From contig DASRLO010000057.1 in the NCBI GenBank assembly GCA_035648415.1, forward strand, positions 1 through 64,000: a stretch of 64,000 bases of DNA, read 5' to 3'. Below the pieces are notes generated by a model that saw only the letters and a program-made list of their open reading frames with translations, did no database searches and had not been told where the DNA came from. Positions 25,615 through 33,213 of this stretch are shown here, piece after piece (the first letter of the stretch is position 1; each line of letters starts with the position of its first letter). The DNA is from DATARH01 sp035648415 (GTDB taxonomy: Bacteria > Pseudomonadota > Alphaproteobacteria > ATCC43930 > CGMCC-115725). A program made the position numbers and the translations under genes.

Positions 25615-25989
25615 TCAAGCCGCCCGCTCTCCTCCCGGCAGCAGGCCGGGGCTGTAGGTCGGCCGTAGAATGTCGAGCCGCATCGGCACCGGCGTCCCCA
25701 GCCACAGCGCATTCTTGCTGTGGTCGTCGTAGGAGCTTTCGGTCAGCGGGTGCACCAACACGTCGAGCCCGTCGCGGTTGAGCATCAGCCACGGCACGAT
25801 GTTCTGGAACTCCGGCGTCTCGAAGATGGCGACGAACTGCGGGATGGGGTGCGGCCCGCGCGGCTCGTCGCTCAAGCCCCCGACCTCGACCGCGAACTTG
25901 CCGGCGATCGTCTGGCGCAGCTTTTCCGCGACCGGCTTGGTCTCGGCGTTGTAATAAATGTGGGCGTGATAGCCCTTGTTCTCGGTCAT
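25615..25989 (-). CDS. DOPA 4,5-dioxygenase family protein
   Basis: A 124-aa protein with the conserved YHAHIYYN start (about 7-14), GPHPIPQF (about 45-52) and VHPLTE (about 78-83). These His-containing motifs define the DOPA 4,5-dioxygenase-like family and probably bind iron. Fungal and plant members cleave DOPA, and bacterial homologues cleave caffeate or other catechols. The start ATG has the family N-terminus MTENKGYHAH. It lies upstream of the HpaB-type monooxygenase gene in the same direction, consistent with hydroxylation followed by extradiol cleavage. Confidence 0.9.
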   Translation of the reverse strand: MTENKGYHAHIYYNAETKPVAEKLRQTIAGKFAVEVGGLSDEPRGPHPIPQFVAIFETPEFQNIVPWLMLNRDGLDVLVHPLTESSYDDHSKNALWLGTPVPMRLDILRPTYSPGLLPGGERAA

Positions 25990-26025
25990 CTGATTTCTCC
26001 TATTATCAAGTGTTTCCGTCGCCAG

Positions 26026-26114
26026 CAGCCCTCACCCCGTCGCGCTTCGCGCGCCTCCCTCTCCCGCCAGCGGGAGAGGGAGGGACCCGCGCCGCAGGCG
26101 TGGGAGGGTAAGGG
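26026..26114. repeat. Dispersed palindromic element, family C
   Basis: CCTCACCCC near the left and GGGAGGGTAAGGG near the right flank the hairpin CCCTCTCCCGCCAGCGGGAG, as in the double copy at 23251-23390. It is intergenic, between the VOC gene at 26127 and the DOPA-dioxygenase-like gene. Confidence 0.85.
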
Positions 26115-26126
26115 AGCGGCAGCCAA

Positions 26127-26669
26127 CTAATTCGCTTCCAGCTTCGCCGCGATCTTCTTTGAGATCTCGGCTCGCCATTCCTCCATCGGCTTGAAGCCTT
26201 CCTTGTCGCGGCAATAGGCCTCGGTCTCGGCGACGAGCGTGTCGGCCGGCTGGTCGAGGTCGATCTTGAAGCCCAGCGGCTGCGGCACGTACCACGGCGT
26301 GTCGCAGAACATCTCGATGCGGTTGCCTTCGGGGTCCTGGAAATAGACCGACCAGGCATTGCCGTGGCAGATCGGGCTGATCCCCTCGCAACCGGCGTCG
26401 CGGATCTTACGGAACGCCTTCTGCACCTGCGGCAGGGTCCCGACATTGAACGACACCTGCTGCACCATCGGCACTTCGGTATCGGTGGCGCGGCCGCGCA
26501 CCAGCACGACCTGGTGATGGTCGCTGGGATTGCGCGACAGGAAGGTGATGCGCCCGTCCTCCGCGCCGTCGCTGACGACGAAGCCGAGCACCTTTGTGTA
26601 GAAATCGATCATCTTGGGTACGTCGTGGACATAAAGCCCGACATGGCTGAGGCGCGGGGCGGTATCCAT
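26127..26669 (-). CDS. VOC family protein (extradiol dioxygenase/glyoxalase-like)
   Basis: A 180-aa vicinal-oxygen-chelate protein. It opens LSHVGLYVHDVPKMIDFYTK (His ligand), the second module has a QVSFNVGTL start, and YFQDPEGNRIEMFCDTPWY supplies the C-terminal Glu ligand. The start at 26669 gives the expected N-terminus; the frame stays open upstream through the divergent LysR gene, which is a shadow. It is the promoter-proximal gene of the minus-strand catabolic cluster and faces the LysR gene at 26854. Confidence 0.9.
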   Translation of the reverse strand: MDTAPRLSHVGLYVHDVPKMIDFYTKVLGFVVSDGAEDGRITFLSRNPSDHHQVVLVRGRATDTEVPMVQQVSFNVGTLPQVQKAFRKIRDAGCEGISPICHGNAWSVYFQDPEGNRIEMFCDTPWYVPQPLGFKIDLDQPADTLVAETEAYCRDKEGFKPMEEWRAEISKKIAAKLEAN

Positions 26670-26703
26670 CTGTGGCTCTCCGTTCGAGTAAACGTCCAAC
26701 TCC

Positions 26704-26738
26704 GTAGGGTGGGTTAGCGAAGCGTAACCCACCACCCT
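26704..26738. repeat. Family D repeat, half element
   Basis: GTAGGGTGGGTTAGCGAAGC followed by GTAACCCACC makes one hairpin of the family D element. It lies in the divergent region between the VOC gene and the LysR gene, on the VOC side. Confidence 0.7.
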
Positions 26739-26814
26739 CTTCGCGGATCGCGCCCGAAATCGGCCGGATATCGCGGCGCTCTCCCCACCCGACGGGTGAA
26801 TCGCTGATGGTATA

Positions 26815-26871
26815 TGAGCGCCGCAGACGCCATCTATCAAATCGATTGTAATTATGCTAACCATTCGTTCG
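26815..26871. promoter_or_regulatory. Candidate operator region of the divergent LysR/VOC cluster promoter
   Basis: This short AT-richer stretch stands out from its GC-rich surroundings. It contains AATCGATT (palindromic) and the interrupted palindrome CCATTCGTTCGATGG just before and over the LysR start region. LysR regulators usually bind such sites in divergent promoters. No binding site can be assigned with certainty from sequence alone. Confidence 0.35.
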
Positions 26872-27768
26872 ATGGATATACGTGCGGTCGACCTCAATCT
26901 GCTGAAGGCCTTCGACGCGCTCCACAGCGAGCGCGCCGTGACCCGCGCCGCCAGCCGCATCGGCCTGTCGCAGCCGGCGATGAGCCACGCCCTGTCGCGC
27001 CTGCGCGACCTGTTCGCCGATGACCTTTTCGTGCGCACTCCGGGCGGCATGGAGCCGACCGCCCGGGCGCGCGAGATCGCGCCCCTGGTCTCGGCGGCGA
27101 TCGAGCGGATCGAGGCGGCGCTCAACCTCGGCGCTGGGTTCGATCCCGCCATCAGCCTCGCCACCTTCACCGCCGGCATGGGCGAATACGCCGAGGTCGC
27201 GCTGGTCGGCCGCCTCGCCCAAGCCTTCTCGCGCGAGGCGCCCAAGGCGACCCTGCGCCTCTTGCCCTTGAACGGCAGGGAGGCCGCCGAGCAGTTGGAG
27301 CGCGGTGCGATCGATGTCGCGGTCGCGCATCTGCGCGCGATGCCGCCGGCGATCGAGACGACCCTCCTCTTCCGCGACCCGTTCGTCGTCGTCGCCCGCA
27401 AGGGCCACCCGATCACCCGCGCGCCGCTGACGGTCGAGGCCTACGCCGCGCAGAACCATGTGCTGGTCAGCCCGCGCGGCGACACCAGCGGCGCGCTCGA
27501 CCGGCTCCTCGTCGATTACGGCCAGCGCCGCCGCGTCGCGCTCCTGGTGGCGACCTATCTCGCCATCCCCGCCGCGCTCGCCGCCTCCGACCTGATCGCC
27601 ACCGTCCCGAGCCGCGCCGCCAGCCTCATCGCCGCCCACGCCGAACTCGTCACCTTGCCCCTCCCGGTCGATTTCTCCGCCACCATCTCGATCGCCTGGC
27701 ACCGCCGCACCGCCAGCGAACCCGCGCAGGCGTGGTTCAGGAAGCTGCTGGTGGCGGCGGCGGCGTGA
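26854..27768 (+). CDS. LysR family transcriptional regulator
   Basis: A 304-aa LysR regulator. The N-terminal winged helix has RAVDLNLLKAFDALHSERA and the recognition helix region SQPAMSHALSRLRDLFADDL, as in NodD/NahR-like members. The C-terminal periplasmic-binding-like domain spans about 90-300. The start is ATG 26854 (MLTIRSMDIRA); MDIRAVDL at 26872 is an alternative. It is divergent from the catabolic cluster 20975-26669 and probably activates it in response to an aromatic inducer (inferred from position). Confidence 0.92.
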   Translation: MLTIRSMDIRAVDLNLLKAFDALHSERAVTRAASRIGLSQPAMSHALSRLRDLFADDLFVRTPGGMEPTARAREIAPLVSAAIERIEAALNLGAGFDPAISLATFTAGMGEYAEVALVGRLAQAFSREAPKATLRLLPLNGREAAEQLERGAIDVAVAHLRAMPPAIETTLLFRDPFVVVARKGHPITRAPLTVEAYAAQNHVLVSPRGDTSGALDRLLVDYGQRRRVALLVATYLAIPAALAASDLIATVPSRAASLIAAHAELVTLPLPVDFSATISIAWHRRTASEPAQAWFRKLLVAAAA

Positions 27769-27783
27769 GGTGGCGACGACTTG

Positions 27784-28452
27784 TTACTGGGGACCACCTT
27801 GTGGCCGCAGCGTAAGACCATGTTCTCTTAATACCTCTTCGAATGGATAGTCAGATTCCCGTGCGAACTGTCGTACTTCGTCGGGTTCCAGTTGAATATT
27901 CGTAGAAGTGGCAAAATCTGCCGCCTGAAATTTATCAATTATCCGTAACAAGATTGCTGCTCGAAATTTGAGACGAGAGGCCAAGTCGGTAATCACGACG
28001 CAGGCTGCCTGAGTGGTAACGGCACCATCGGCAAGACGGCTAACCTCCAGCGCATCCGAATAGAATGTAACCACCCATCTATTAACATCAGGCGGAAAAC
28101 GACCGAGTTCTGCTGCGATTTGGCGATAAACGATCGCATCGGTGATGGTCATAGACCCGGGCCGAATCGGCCCGTTTCCGGTTACTTTGCCACCGCTCCG
28201 TTGTGCTGCTTTGACGAGCCTCAATATCTCCACGGCCGTGGCCCGCCGGTAATTCATTGCCTCCAGCGCCGCAGCGACCTCAGCGCGTAACCCCGAGGAT
28301 AGCCGACTCAGACGCTCTTTTTCTCCGCGCACTCGATCGGAGTGAGCATCTCGAAGCGCGCGCCGCCGTTGCCACCAAGGCACCCATACGGCAATGCCAA
28401 TTGCCATAATTGAGCCGACTGCCTGTACCCAGGCTGCTGCCGTTACTGACAT
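27784..28452 (-). CDS. Hypothetical protein with one N-terminal membrane helix
   Basis: A 222-aa protein not assignable to a known family from sequence. Residues about 7-26 (WVQAVGSIMAIGIAVWVPWW) form a single membrane helix followed by a basic stretch QRRRALRDAHSDRVRGEKER, then a mostly helical cytoplasmic domain. Base composition is lower in GC than in the metabolic genes around. It lies in the accessory islet with the DUF2019 and toxin-like genes and is convergent with the LysR gene (15 bp between stops). A role in toxin protection or in membrane sensing is possible but unsupported. Confidence 0.7.
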   Translation of the reverse strand: MSVTAAAWVQAVGSIMAIGIAVWVPWWQRRRALRDAHSDRVRGEKERLSRLSSGLRAEVAAALEAMNYRRATAVEILRLVKAAQRSGGKVTGNGPIRPGSMTITDAIVYRQIAAELGRFPPDVNRWVVTFYSDALEVSRLADGAVTTQAACVVITDLASRLKFRAAILLRIIDKFQAADFATSTNIQLEPDEVRQFARESDYPFEEVLREHGLTLRPQGGPQ

Positions 28453-28507
28453 CTAGCAAAAATAGCCGATTTTGCAGCTAGCGCTCGGTCGCGCACGTAA
28501 CATTGCT

Positions 28508-28603
28508 TCACTTCCCGCCCAGCAGTTCGATCTCGAAATGCACCTTGCGCGCGGTGAGGACGGGGCGGCGGGCACAGGCCTGCGCCTGTTCGAGTCGGAT
28601 CAT
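28508..28603 (-). CDS. Very short open frame, possible gene remnant
   Basis: A 31-codon frame beginning ATG at 28603 (MIRLEQAQACARRPVL...) with high-GC codon use unlike its AT-richer neighbours. It has no stop between an upstream TAG and its TGA. It could be the 3' remnant of a displaced core gene or chance. The rest of 28453-28615 contains nothing recognisable. Confidence 0.2.
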   Translation of the reverse strand: MIRLEQAQACARRPVLTARKVHFEIELLGGK

Positions 28604-28615
28604 GTCCGCCAGATG

Positions 28616-29008
28616 CTACGACGGTTCGTCTCCCCAAAGTTCAGTGGGCTTAGGCGCATTTTCTGGATCAAGCGCCGCTAACGAACCCCACGCCGCCACA
28701 CCGATGCGATCAGGCGCCGTCATTAAATCTAAGAGTATGTCGCGGCATCTGACCGCATCTGCCACGTAAGCAATCGACGCAGCCGTAAGCCGAACGTCGG
28801 GGCTCTCGTCGTCGAGCAGCGGCAACAATTTCGCCAGGGAGGCCGGCCCGCGCGTTTTGAGCATCTCTGCGCAGGGAACAAAGTATTTGAAGTTGATTTT
28901 GTTGTAGCGATGGCCGTCTAAACCACATTTGGCACTCTCCAGCGACCAGTGGCGGACACATTCTACGATCTGGTCGTCCGACCAGTTTCGCTGTGGCAAT
29001 GAAGTCAT
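28616..29008 (-). CDS. DUF2019 domain-containing protein (copy 2), candidate immunity protein
   Basis: A 130-aa HEAT-like helical protein of the DUF2019 type: WSDDQIVECVRHWSLESAKC near the start, ASLAKLLPLLDDESPDVRLT in the middle and ELWGDEPS at the end. It shares about half of its residues with the next gene upstream (29036-29425) at the same positions, so the two are tandem paralogues separated by 27 bp. Both follow a toxin-like gene on the same strand. Helical-repeat proteins downstream of polymorphic toxins are commonly immunity proteins; that role here is inferred from context. Confidence 0.8.
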   Translation of the reverse strand: MTSLPQRNWSDDQIVECVRHWSLESAKCGLDGHRYNKINFKYFVPCAEMLKTRGPASLAKLLPLLDDESPDVRLTAASIAYVADAVRCRDILLDLMTAPDRIGVAAWGSLAALDPENAPKPTELWGDEPS

Positions 29009-29035
29009 TTATATCTTCGCTGCCTAGTGGCCGGT

Positions 29036-29425
29036 TTAGGGTTGCTCTCCCCACAACTCAATGGGCGTGGGGGCGACGCTTGGGTCTAATTGATATAATG
29101 CCGCCCAGGCCATAAGGCCGACGCCATCCGGTGTTTCCATCAGATCCCGGAGTACCTTCCGACACGCTGCCGTATCTATCTGGTAAGCAATAGATGCTGC
29201 GGTCAGCCGAACCTCGCGATTCGCGTCCTCCAACATCGGCAGCAATTTTGCGAGAGATTCCTTACCACGATTTTTCAATATTTTAATGCCCGGAGTCAGA
29301 TAATCGGTATCCATTTTATTATATCTGAGGGCATCAAAACCACATTTTGATCTCTCCACTGACCAACGATGGATAGACTGGACGATTTTATCATCGCTCC
29401 ATCCCAAACTTGGTGTCTTTGTCAT
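29036..29425 (-). CDS. DUF2019 domain-containing protein (copy 1), candidate immunity protein
   Basis: A 129-aa DUF2019 protein (WSDDKIVQSIHRWSVERSKC, ESLAKLLPMLEDANREVRLT, ELWGEQP) with noticeably AT-richer codons than the core genome. Its ATG (complement of 29423-29425) overlaps the TGA that ends the toxin-like reading frame (29422-29424), an ATGA coupling that ties the two genes together. This is strong positional evidence that it is the cognate partner of the upstream gene. Confidence 0.82.
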   Translation of the reverse strand: MTKTPSLGWSDDKIVQSIHRWSVERSKCGFDALRYNKMDTDYLTPGIKILKNRGKESLAKLLPMLEDANREVRLTAASIAYQIDTAACRKVLRDLMETPDGVGLMAWAALYQLDPSVAPTPIELWGEQP

Positions 29426-30536
29426 GATATAACCCTACACAGCTTTAATAATATGAGGCCAATCGCACGCTGGCGAGTCCCATCCAAAGTCCTCACCGTT
29501 TCTCGAAGTCTGATACCGCTCTCTGGAGGTGTAAATTTACTCATGCACCCGTTGATGCAGTAGCGCCTGATGACCGGCATCATTACGACGTTGTCGGTAT
29601 TCTGAATCCACGTCCGGATGCCATCCGGGCTGGTCAGGTCGGGGCGCGTCTGGCCATTTTGCTCGATAATATGATGCCATTCGTAGCCGGGCGGCGGGTC
29701 GGGAGATACGCCTTTAATCGGCTTGCTGTATCAAAGCCCACCGGCGGCTTATCGGGCTGCAATTCAGCAAGCGGCTTCGGCCCATCGAACAGACTTCTGA
29801 TGACGGACGGAAGCTCGTCAAGCTGCAGCCCATGATCCGCCAAATAGCTCATCAGATACGACATGTCGCCACCATGGGCCATGAACTCGCGATACAATTC
29901 GCGAACCACCGCCCACATGCCGGGCGGCAACTGATAGCCGGCCTCGATAAGATGAGCATCGAGTCCTGCCGTGCTTGCATCGGTCCCATCCGTCGACAGG
30001 GCGGCGACGGACGCCGCGGCCCCCGTGTCGGGTCTGTCCGTCTGCAAATAGGCCCCAATCGCCGGTATGTTTGAATCGGTTCCGTCGGTTTGCGGCTCTG
30101 CATCGAGCGCTGCCGCGCCGGTAGCGGCCCCATCAGTCCATTCGCCGCCGCCAGGTTGGCCCGCGGGAATGCGCGGCTCATCGGGGTTGAAGCCGATCTT
30201 GTGAAGTGCGGCGATTGCGGCCAGTCGCTTTAATTGGCGATCGTCGAGGTCGGCGATTGGAACGCGCAGCCCGTAGATTTGGGCGAGCGCGATATCCCCG
30301 CGGTCGAGCGCCTTGGCAATCCGCCGCGCTTGCTCGTAGAGCCAATCGAGTTCTTTGTCCCGTGCGAGGAGAACAGTTTGGATATCGTGCGCTGTTTTGC
30401 GCGTGACGCAGCGATACCCGGTCGGCGTACGCCGCACGAGGACGCAATCCGGGCCGACTGCCGCGCCATCTGCATCGACGCAAACGCCTCGGTTTGCGGC
30501 GCCGCGCGGGTGCAGCCGCCACATCGTTTCCAACAA
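29422..30536 (-). pseudogene. Toxin-like protein with W-H-H nuclease-type C-terminus, one frameshift
   Basis: The first frame (30536 to about 29700) contains a pre-toxin-like region with FNPDEPRIPAGQPGGGEWTD (about residues 115-134) and a linker with two TDGTD repeats, then runs off frame and stops at 29634. Adding one base near 29700 moves into a frame reading DPPPGYEWHHIIEQNG, then IQNTDNVVMMPVIRRYCING and on to a TGA at 29422 that overlaps the downstream DUF2019 start. The E-W-H-H segment followed by an N-T-D-N-V-V strand resembles HNH/endonuclease VII-type toxin domains. The start is uncertain: TTG 30536, ATG 30524 or an upstream non-ATG codon, since the frame stays open to about 30605. 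Either the toxin is inactivated or one base is missing from the assembly. Confidence 0.72.
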
Positions 30537-30847
30537 TTGCGGAATCCATTGGGCCAGAGATTCCGTATTAGAACATATAGAGAACGACTTGTCAAGCCAA
30601 ACTACCCGCTAAAGCTGCCGTAATGGGATAATCTCCCGTACACAAGCCGATCTCCGTGCACGCGGAGCGCCTGGGGGCCGCCGCTTCTTGTAACCATCTT
30701 CCCGCGAGGCCACATAACAACGGTCGACTCTTGGTTCGGCTCGCATTTCGCTGCTCGACAGAGCGCCGGACCGCTTTTGCAGATACCGACGGTTGACCCG
30801 ACACTCGATACGCGAGTGCCGGCCAATTGGCTTTTGAAAGGCTTACT

Positions 30848-31054
30848 ATGGCTACCGGAACCGTGAAGTGGTTCAACGCACAAAAGGGCTACGGCTTCAT
30901 CCAGCCCGATGACGGGTCGAAGGACGTGTTCGTCCACATCTCGGCCGTCGAACGTTCGGGCATCGGCAATCTGCACGAGGGTCAGAAGCTCAGCTTCGAC
31001 CTGGAACGCGGCCAGCAGGGCAAGACCTCGGCCGTCGCCCTCAAGGCGGAGTAG
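30848..31054 (+). CDS. Cold-shock protein, CspA family
   Basis: A 68-aa single cold-shock domain with both RNA-binding motifs, KGYGFIQ (about 15-21) and VFVHIS (about 30-35), and the start MATGTVKWFN. It is a nucleic-acid chaperone acting in the cytoplasm. ATG 30848 is preceded by GAAAGG. A long untranslated leader is likely: 30549-30847 contains no gene and could hold the promoter and a temperature-responsive 5' region, as for other csp genes. A strong terminator follows at 31067. Confidence 0.95.
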   Translation: MATGTVKWFNAQKGYGFIQPDDGSKDVFVHISAVERSGIGNLHEGQKLSFDLERGQQGKTSAVALKAE

Positions 31055-31066
31055 CACCGGACTCGC

Positions 31067-31100
31067 GTGACGCCGCCCTGCACGGGCGGCGTCACGTTTT
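31067..31100 (+). terminator. Rho-independent terminator after the cold-shock gene
   Basis: A 12-bp perfect stem GTGACGCCGCCC (31067-31078) pairs with GGGCGGCGTCAC (31084-31095) over a 5-base loop, followed by GTTTT. It lies 13 bp after the cold-shock stop codon. Confidence 0.85.
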
Positions 31101-31112
31101 CCGGGACGGAGG

Positions 31113-31307
31113 ATGGCGATGCACAAATACGCAGCCGGCCAGAACGTGCGGTTCTCGCCGCACCGCTACGAGGACAACTCGGCGCGCGGACTCTACACGA
31201 TCGTGCGGCAGCTCCCCCAGGAGGGCAGCACCCCGCAATATCGCATCAAGGCAAAGGTCGATGGCCGCGAACGAGTCGTCCGCGAGGATCAGCTCACCCG
31301 GTCGTAA
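31113..31307 (+). CDS. Small conserved hypothetical protein
   Basis: A 64-aa soluble protein starting MAMHKYAAGQNVRFSPHRYE and containing GLYTIVRQLPQEGSTPQYRI, a compact beta-rich, SH3-like pattern. ATG 31113 follows a clear Shine-Dalgarno (GACGGAGG). Proteins of this type occur widely in alphaproteobacteria with no assigned role; I know no function. Its 3' end overlaps the convergent small gene at 31289-31513 by 19 bp. Confidence 0.75.
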   Translation: MAMHKYAAGQNVRFSPHRYEDNSARGLYTIVRQLPQEGSTPQYRIKAKVDGRERVVREDQLTRS

Positions 31308-31513
31308 GGCCGCCGCTGAAACCATTTACCCGACGCGCCCTCGGTCTCGACGCGCTGCTTGGCGCGCACGATCCAGGCTTCCGCCGCGGCTTCGCTATCG
31401 AAGCTGCTGATCGTGGTCGGGGCGGTATCCGGGATCTTGACCTCGATACCGAAAGCGCCGCCGGCGAGCGTCACGACCCGATAGGTCGCCTCGGCATGGG
31501 GATGCGTTCTCAT
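31289..31513 (-). CDS. Small conserved hypothetical protein
   Basis: A 74-aa protein (MRTHPHAEATYRVVTLAGGA then FGIEVKIPDTAPTTISSFDS, SEAAAEAWIVRAKQRVE) that looks like a beta-hairpin followed by a helix, as in several uncharacterised alphaproteobacterial small proteins. ATG 31513 was chosen; the frame is open further upstream to 31753, but that part crosses direct repeats. It overlaps the convergent gene at 31113-31307 by 19 bp at the 3' ends. Confidence 0.65.
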   Translation of the reverse strand: MRTHPHAEATYRVVTLAGGAFGIEVKIPDTAPTTISSFDSEAAAEAWIVRAKQRVETEGASGKWFQRRPYDRVS

Positions 31514-31648
31514 CGCGCATATATGGTGAGTGCAGGCCGAAATTGAACACCAAATTTCATTCACGCGATCTTCTCGGGGATTGGCGATCCATTTAGGGGA
31601 TGGCGCGGGGGATGCCGGATTATAAGAGACGACCTTGTGGCGGGCTTG

Positions 31649-31769
31649 CCCGGACACGGCGTAAGGAACCCGGACACGGCGTAAGGAAATAGCGCTGCTC
31701 GCGCGGGCGCGCTGCGCCGCTTCACGGGCCGGTAAACCAGTTGTTACCGGCAAACCAGTTGTTAATCGG
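31649..31769. repeat. Two adjacent short tandem duplications
   Basis: A 20-bp unit CCCGGACACGGCGTAAGGAA is perfectly repeated at 31649-31668 and 31669-31688. About 45 bp on, an 18-bp-period unit around AAACCAGTTGTTA is repeated (31734 and 31752). They lie in the 298-bp gap 31514-31811 upstream of the polysaccharide locus, where no gene was seen. Confidence 0.85.
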
Positions 31770-31811
31770 CGGCGGCGACTATCGGCGCTTGGCTAGATAG
31801 GCGCCGCGCCA

Positions 31812-33077
31812 ATGTCCCCCGCTACACCGCGACGACGCGTCCTTTATGTCCTCCAGGGTCTGCCGGTGCCGTTCGACCGGCGCGCCTGGCTGCATGGGAC
31901 GACGCTTGCCGCGCACGGCTACGCGGTCAGCTTCATCTGTCCCAAGGGGCGCGGGTTCGAACAGTCGCGCGAGGAGCGCGAGGGGGTCGACATCCACCGC
32001 TACTGGCGGCCGGTCGAAGGCGAGGGCAAGCTTGGCTTTATCGCCGAGTCGCTGTGGTGCTTCCTGGCGACGTTCGTGCTTTCGCTGCGGGTCGCGCTGT
32101 TCGGGCGCGGCTTCGACATCCTCCACATCTGCAACCCGCCGGAAATCTATTGGCCGATCGCGTGGTTCTGGCGCGCTTTCGGCAAGGTCTTCATCTTCGA
32201 CCATCGCGATCTCTCACCGGAGCTGGCGGCGGCCAAGTTCGGCGCGGGCGATGGCATCATGATGCGGACACTGCTGCTGCTCGAACGCCTGACATTCAGC
32301 GCCGCGCAGATCGTCGTCGCGACCAACGAGAGCTACAAGCAGGTCGCGATCGAGCGCGGCCATAAGCGCGCCGAGGACGTGTTCATCGTGCGCTCGGCGC
32401 CCTCGCTGGCGAAATTCCGGATTCACGACCCCGACCCCTCGTACAAGCAGGGGAAGGCTCATCTGACCCTTTATCTCGGCGAGATGGGGCCGCAGGACGG
32501 GGTGGACCATCTGGTCCTCGCGGTCAAGGCGCTGCGCGATCTTGGCCGCGACGATTTCCATTGCGTGCTGATCGGCGGCGGCACGCATCAGCCGGCGGTC
32601 GTCGCCTATGCCGCCGAATTGGGCGTCGCCGATCTGTGCACCTTCACCGGGATCGTCAGCGACGAGATGCTGTGCCGCATTCTGTCCTCGGCCGATGTCG
32701 CGATCGACCCGCTGCCGAAGAACGCGTGGTCCGACAAGAGCACGATGAACAAGGTGCTCGAATACATGTTTTTTGGGCTGCCGGTGGTGATCGGCGAGCT
32801 GGCCGAGGCGCGCGTCTCGGCCGATGCGGCGGCGCTTTACGTCGAGCCCGACAATGCGTCGGCGCTGGCCGGGGGGATCGCCGCGCTGCTCGATGATCCC
32901 GCGAAGCGGCGCGCGATGGGGAGCTTCGGCCAGCAGCGCCTGCGCGACGCGCTCGCCTTCGAGTACTCAGTGCCGCATCTGCTCGCCGCCTACGACGCGG
33001 CCTGGGCTTGCGTGCGCCCTTCGCTGTTTCGCCGCCGCGGCGGTTTTCTCGCCAAACCCGCCGATTTGTCAGGCTGA
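31812..33077 (+). CDS. Glycosyltransferase family 4 protein (WbuB-like)
   Basis: A 421-aa GT-B transferase that opens the exopolysaccharide locus. The N-terminal domain starts RRVLYVLQGLPVPFDRRAWL and includes ILHICNPPEIYWPIAWFWR and FDHRDLSPEL. The C-terminal domain has LYLGEMGPQDGVDHLVLAVK and DPLPKNAWSDKSTMNKVLEY with a conserved Glu. This form is seen in polysaccharide loci that carry XrtA-type genes. ATG 31812 was used; the weak upstream sequence and the tandem duplications at 31649-31769 lie in its leader. Confidence 0.9.
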   Translation: MSPATPRRRVLYVLQGLPVPFDRRAWLHGTTLAAHGYAVSFICPKGRGFEQSREEREGVDIHRYWRPVEGEGKLGFIAESLWCFLATFVLSLRVALFGRGFDILHICNPPEIYWPIAWFWRAFGKVFIFDHRDLSPELAAAKFGAGDGIMMRTLLLLERLTFSAAQIVVATNESYKQVAIERGHKRAEDVFIVRSAPSLAKFRIHDPDPSYKQGKAHLTLYLGEMGPQDGVDHLVLAVKALRDLGRDDFHCVLIGGGTHQPAVVAYAAELGVADLCTFTGIVSDEMLCRILSSADVAIDPLPKNAWSDKSTMNKVLEYMFFGLPVVIGELAEARVSADAAALYVEPDNASALAGGIAALLDDPAKRRAMGSFGQQRLRDALAFEYSVPHLLAAYDAAWACVRPSLFRRRGGFLAKPADLSG

Positions 33078-33213
33078 TCCCGGTCGGTCCGGGCACCGCG
33101 CGCAGATCGCTGGCGCGGCCTCTCCGGGGCCGATAGGGTAGTCTCGCCGCATCGCCCGGGACGCGAAGCGGCGGCATCGAAACCAGCGCGAAATTCGGTG
33201 ACGAGGAGGGCCG

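Noticed and set aside
12999..26738. Insertion sequences for the palindromic repeats
   Set aside because: All copies are below about 150 bp with no transposase frame, so they are small non-autonomous repeats rather than IS elements.
27784..30840. Prophage or integrative element
   Set aside because: The islet has lower GC and toxin-like genes but no integrase, recombinase, att-like duplications, or phage structural genes.
31067..31100. Small RNA gene at the cspA 3' hairpin
   Set aside because: The hairpin plus T tract directly after cspA is fully explained as a terminator.
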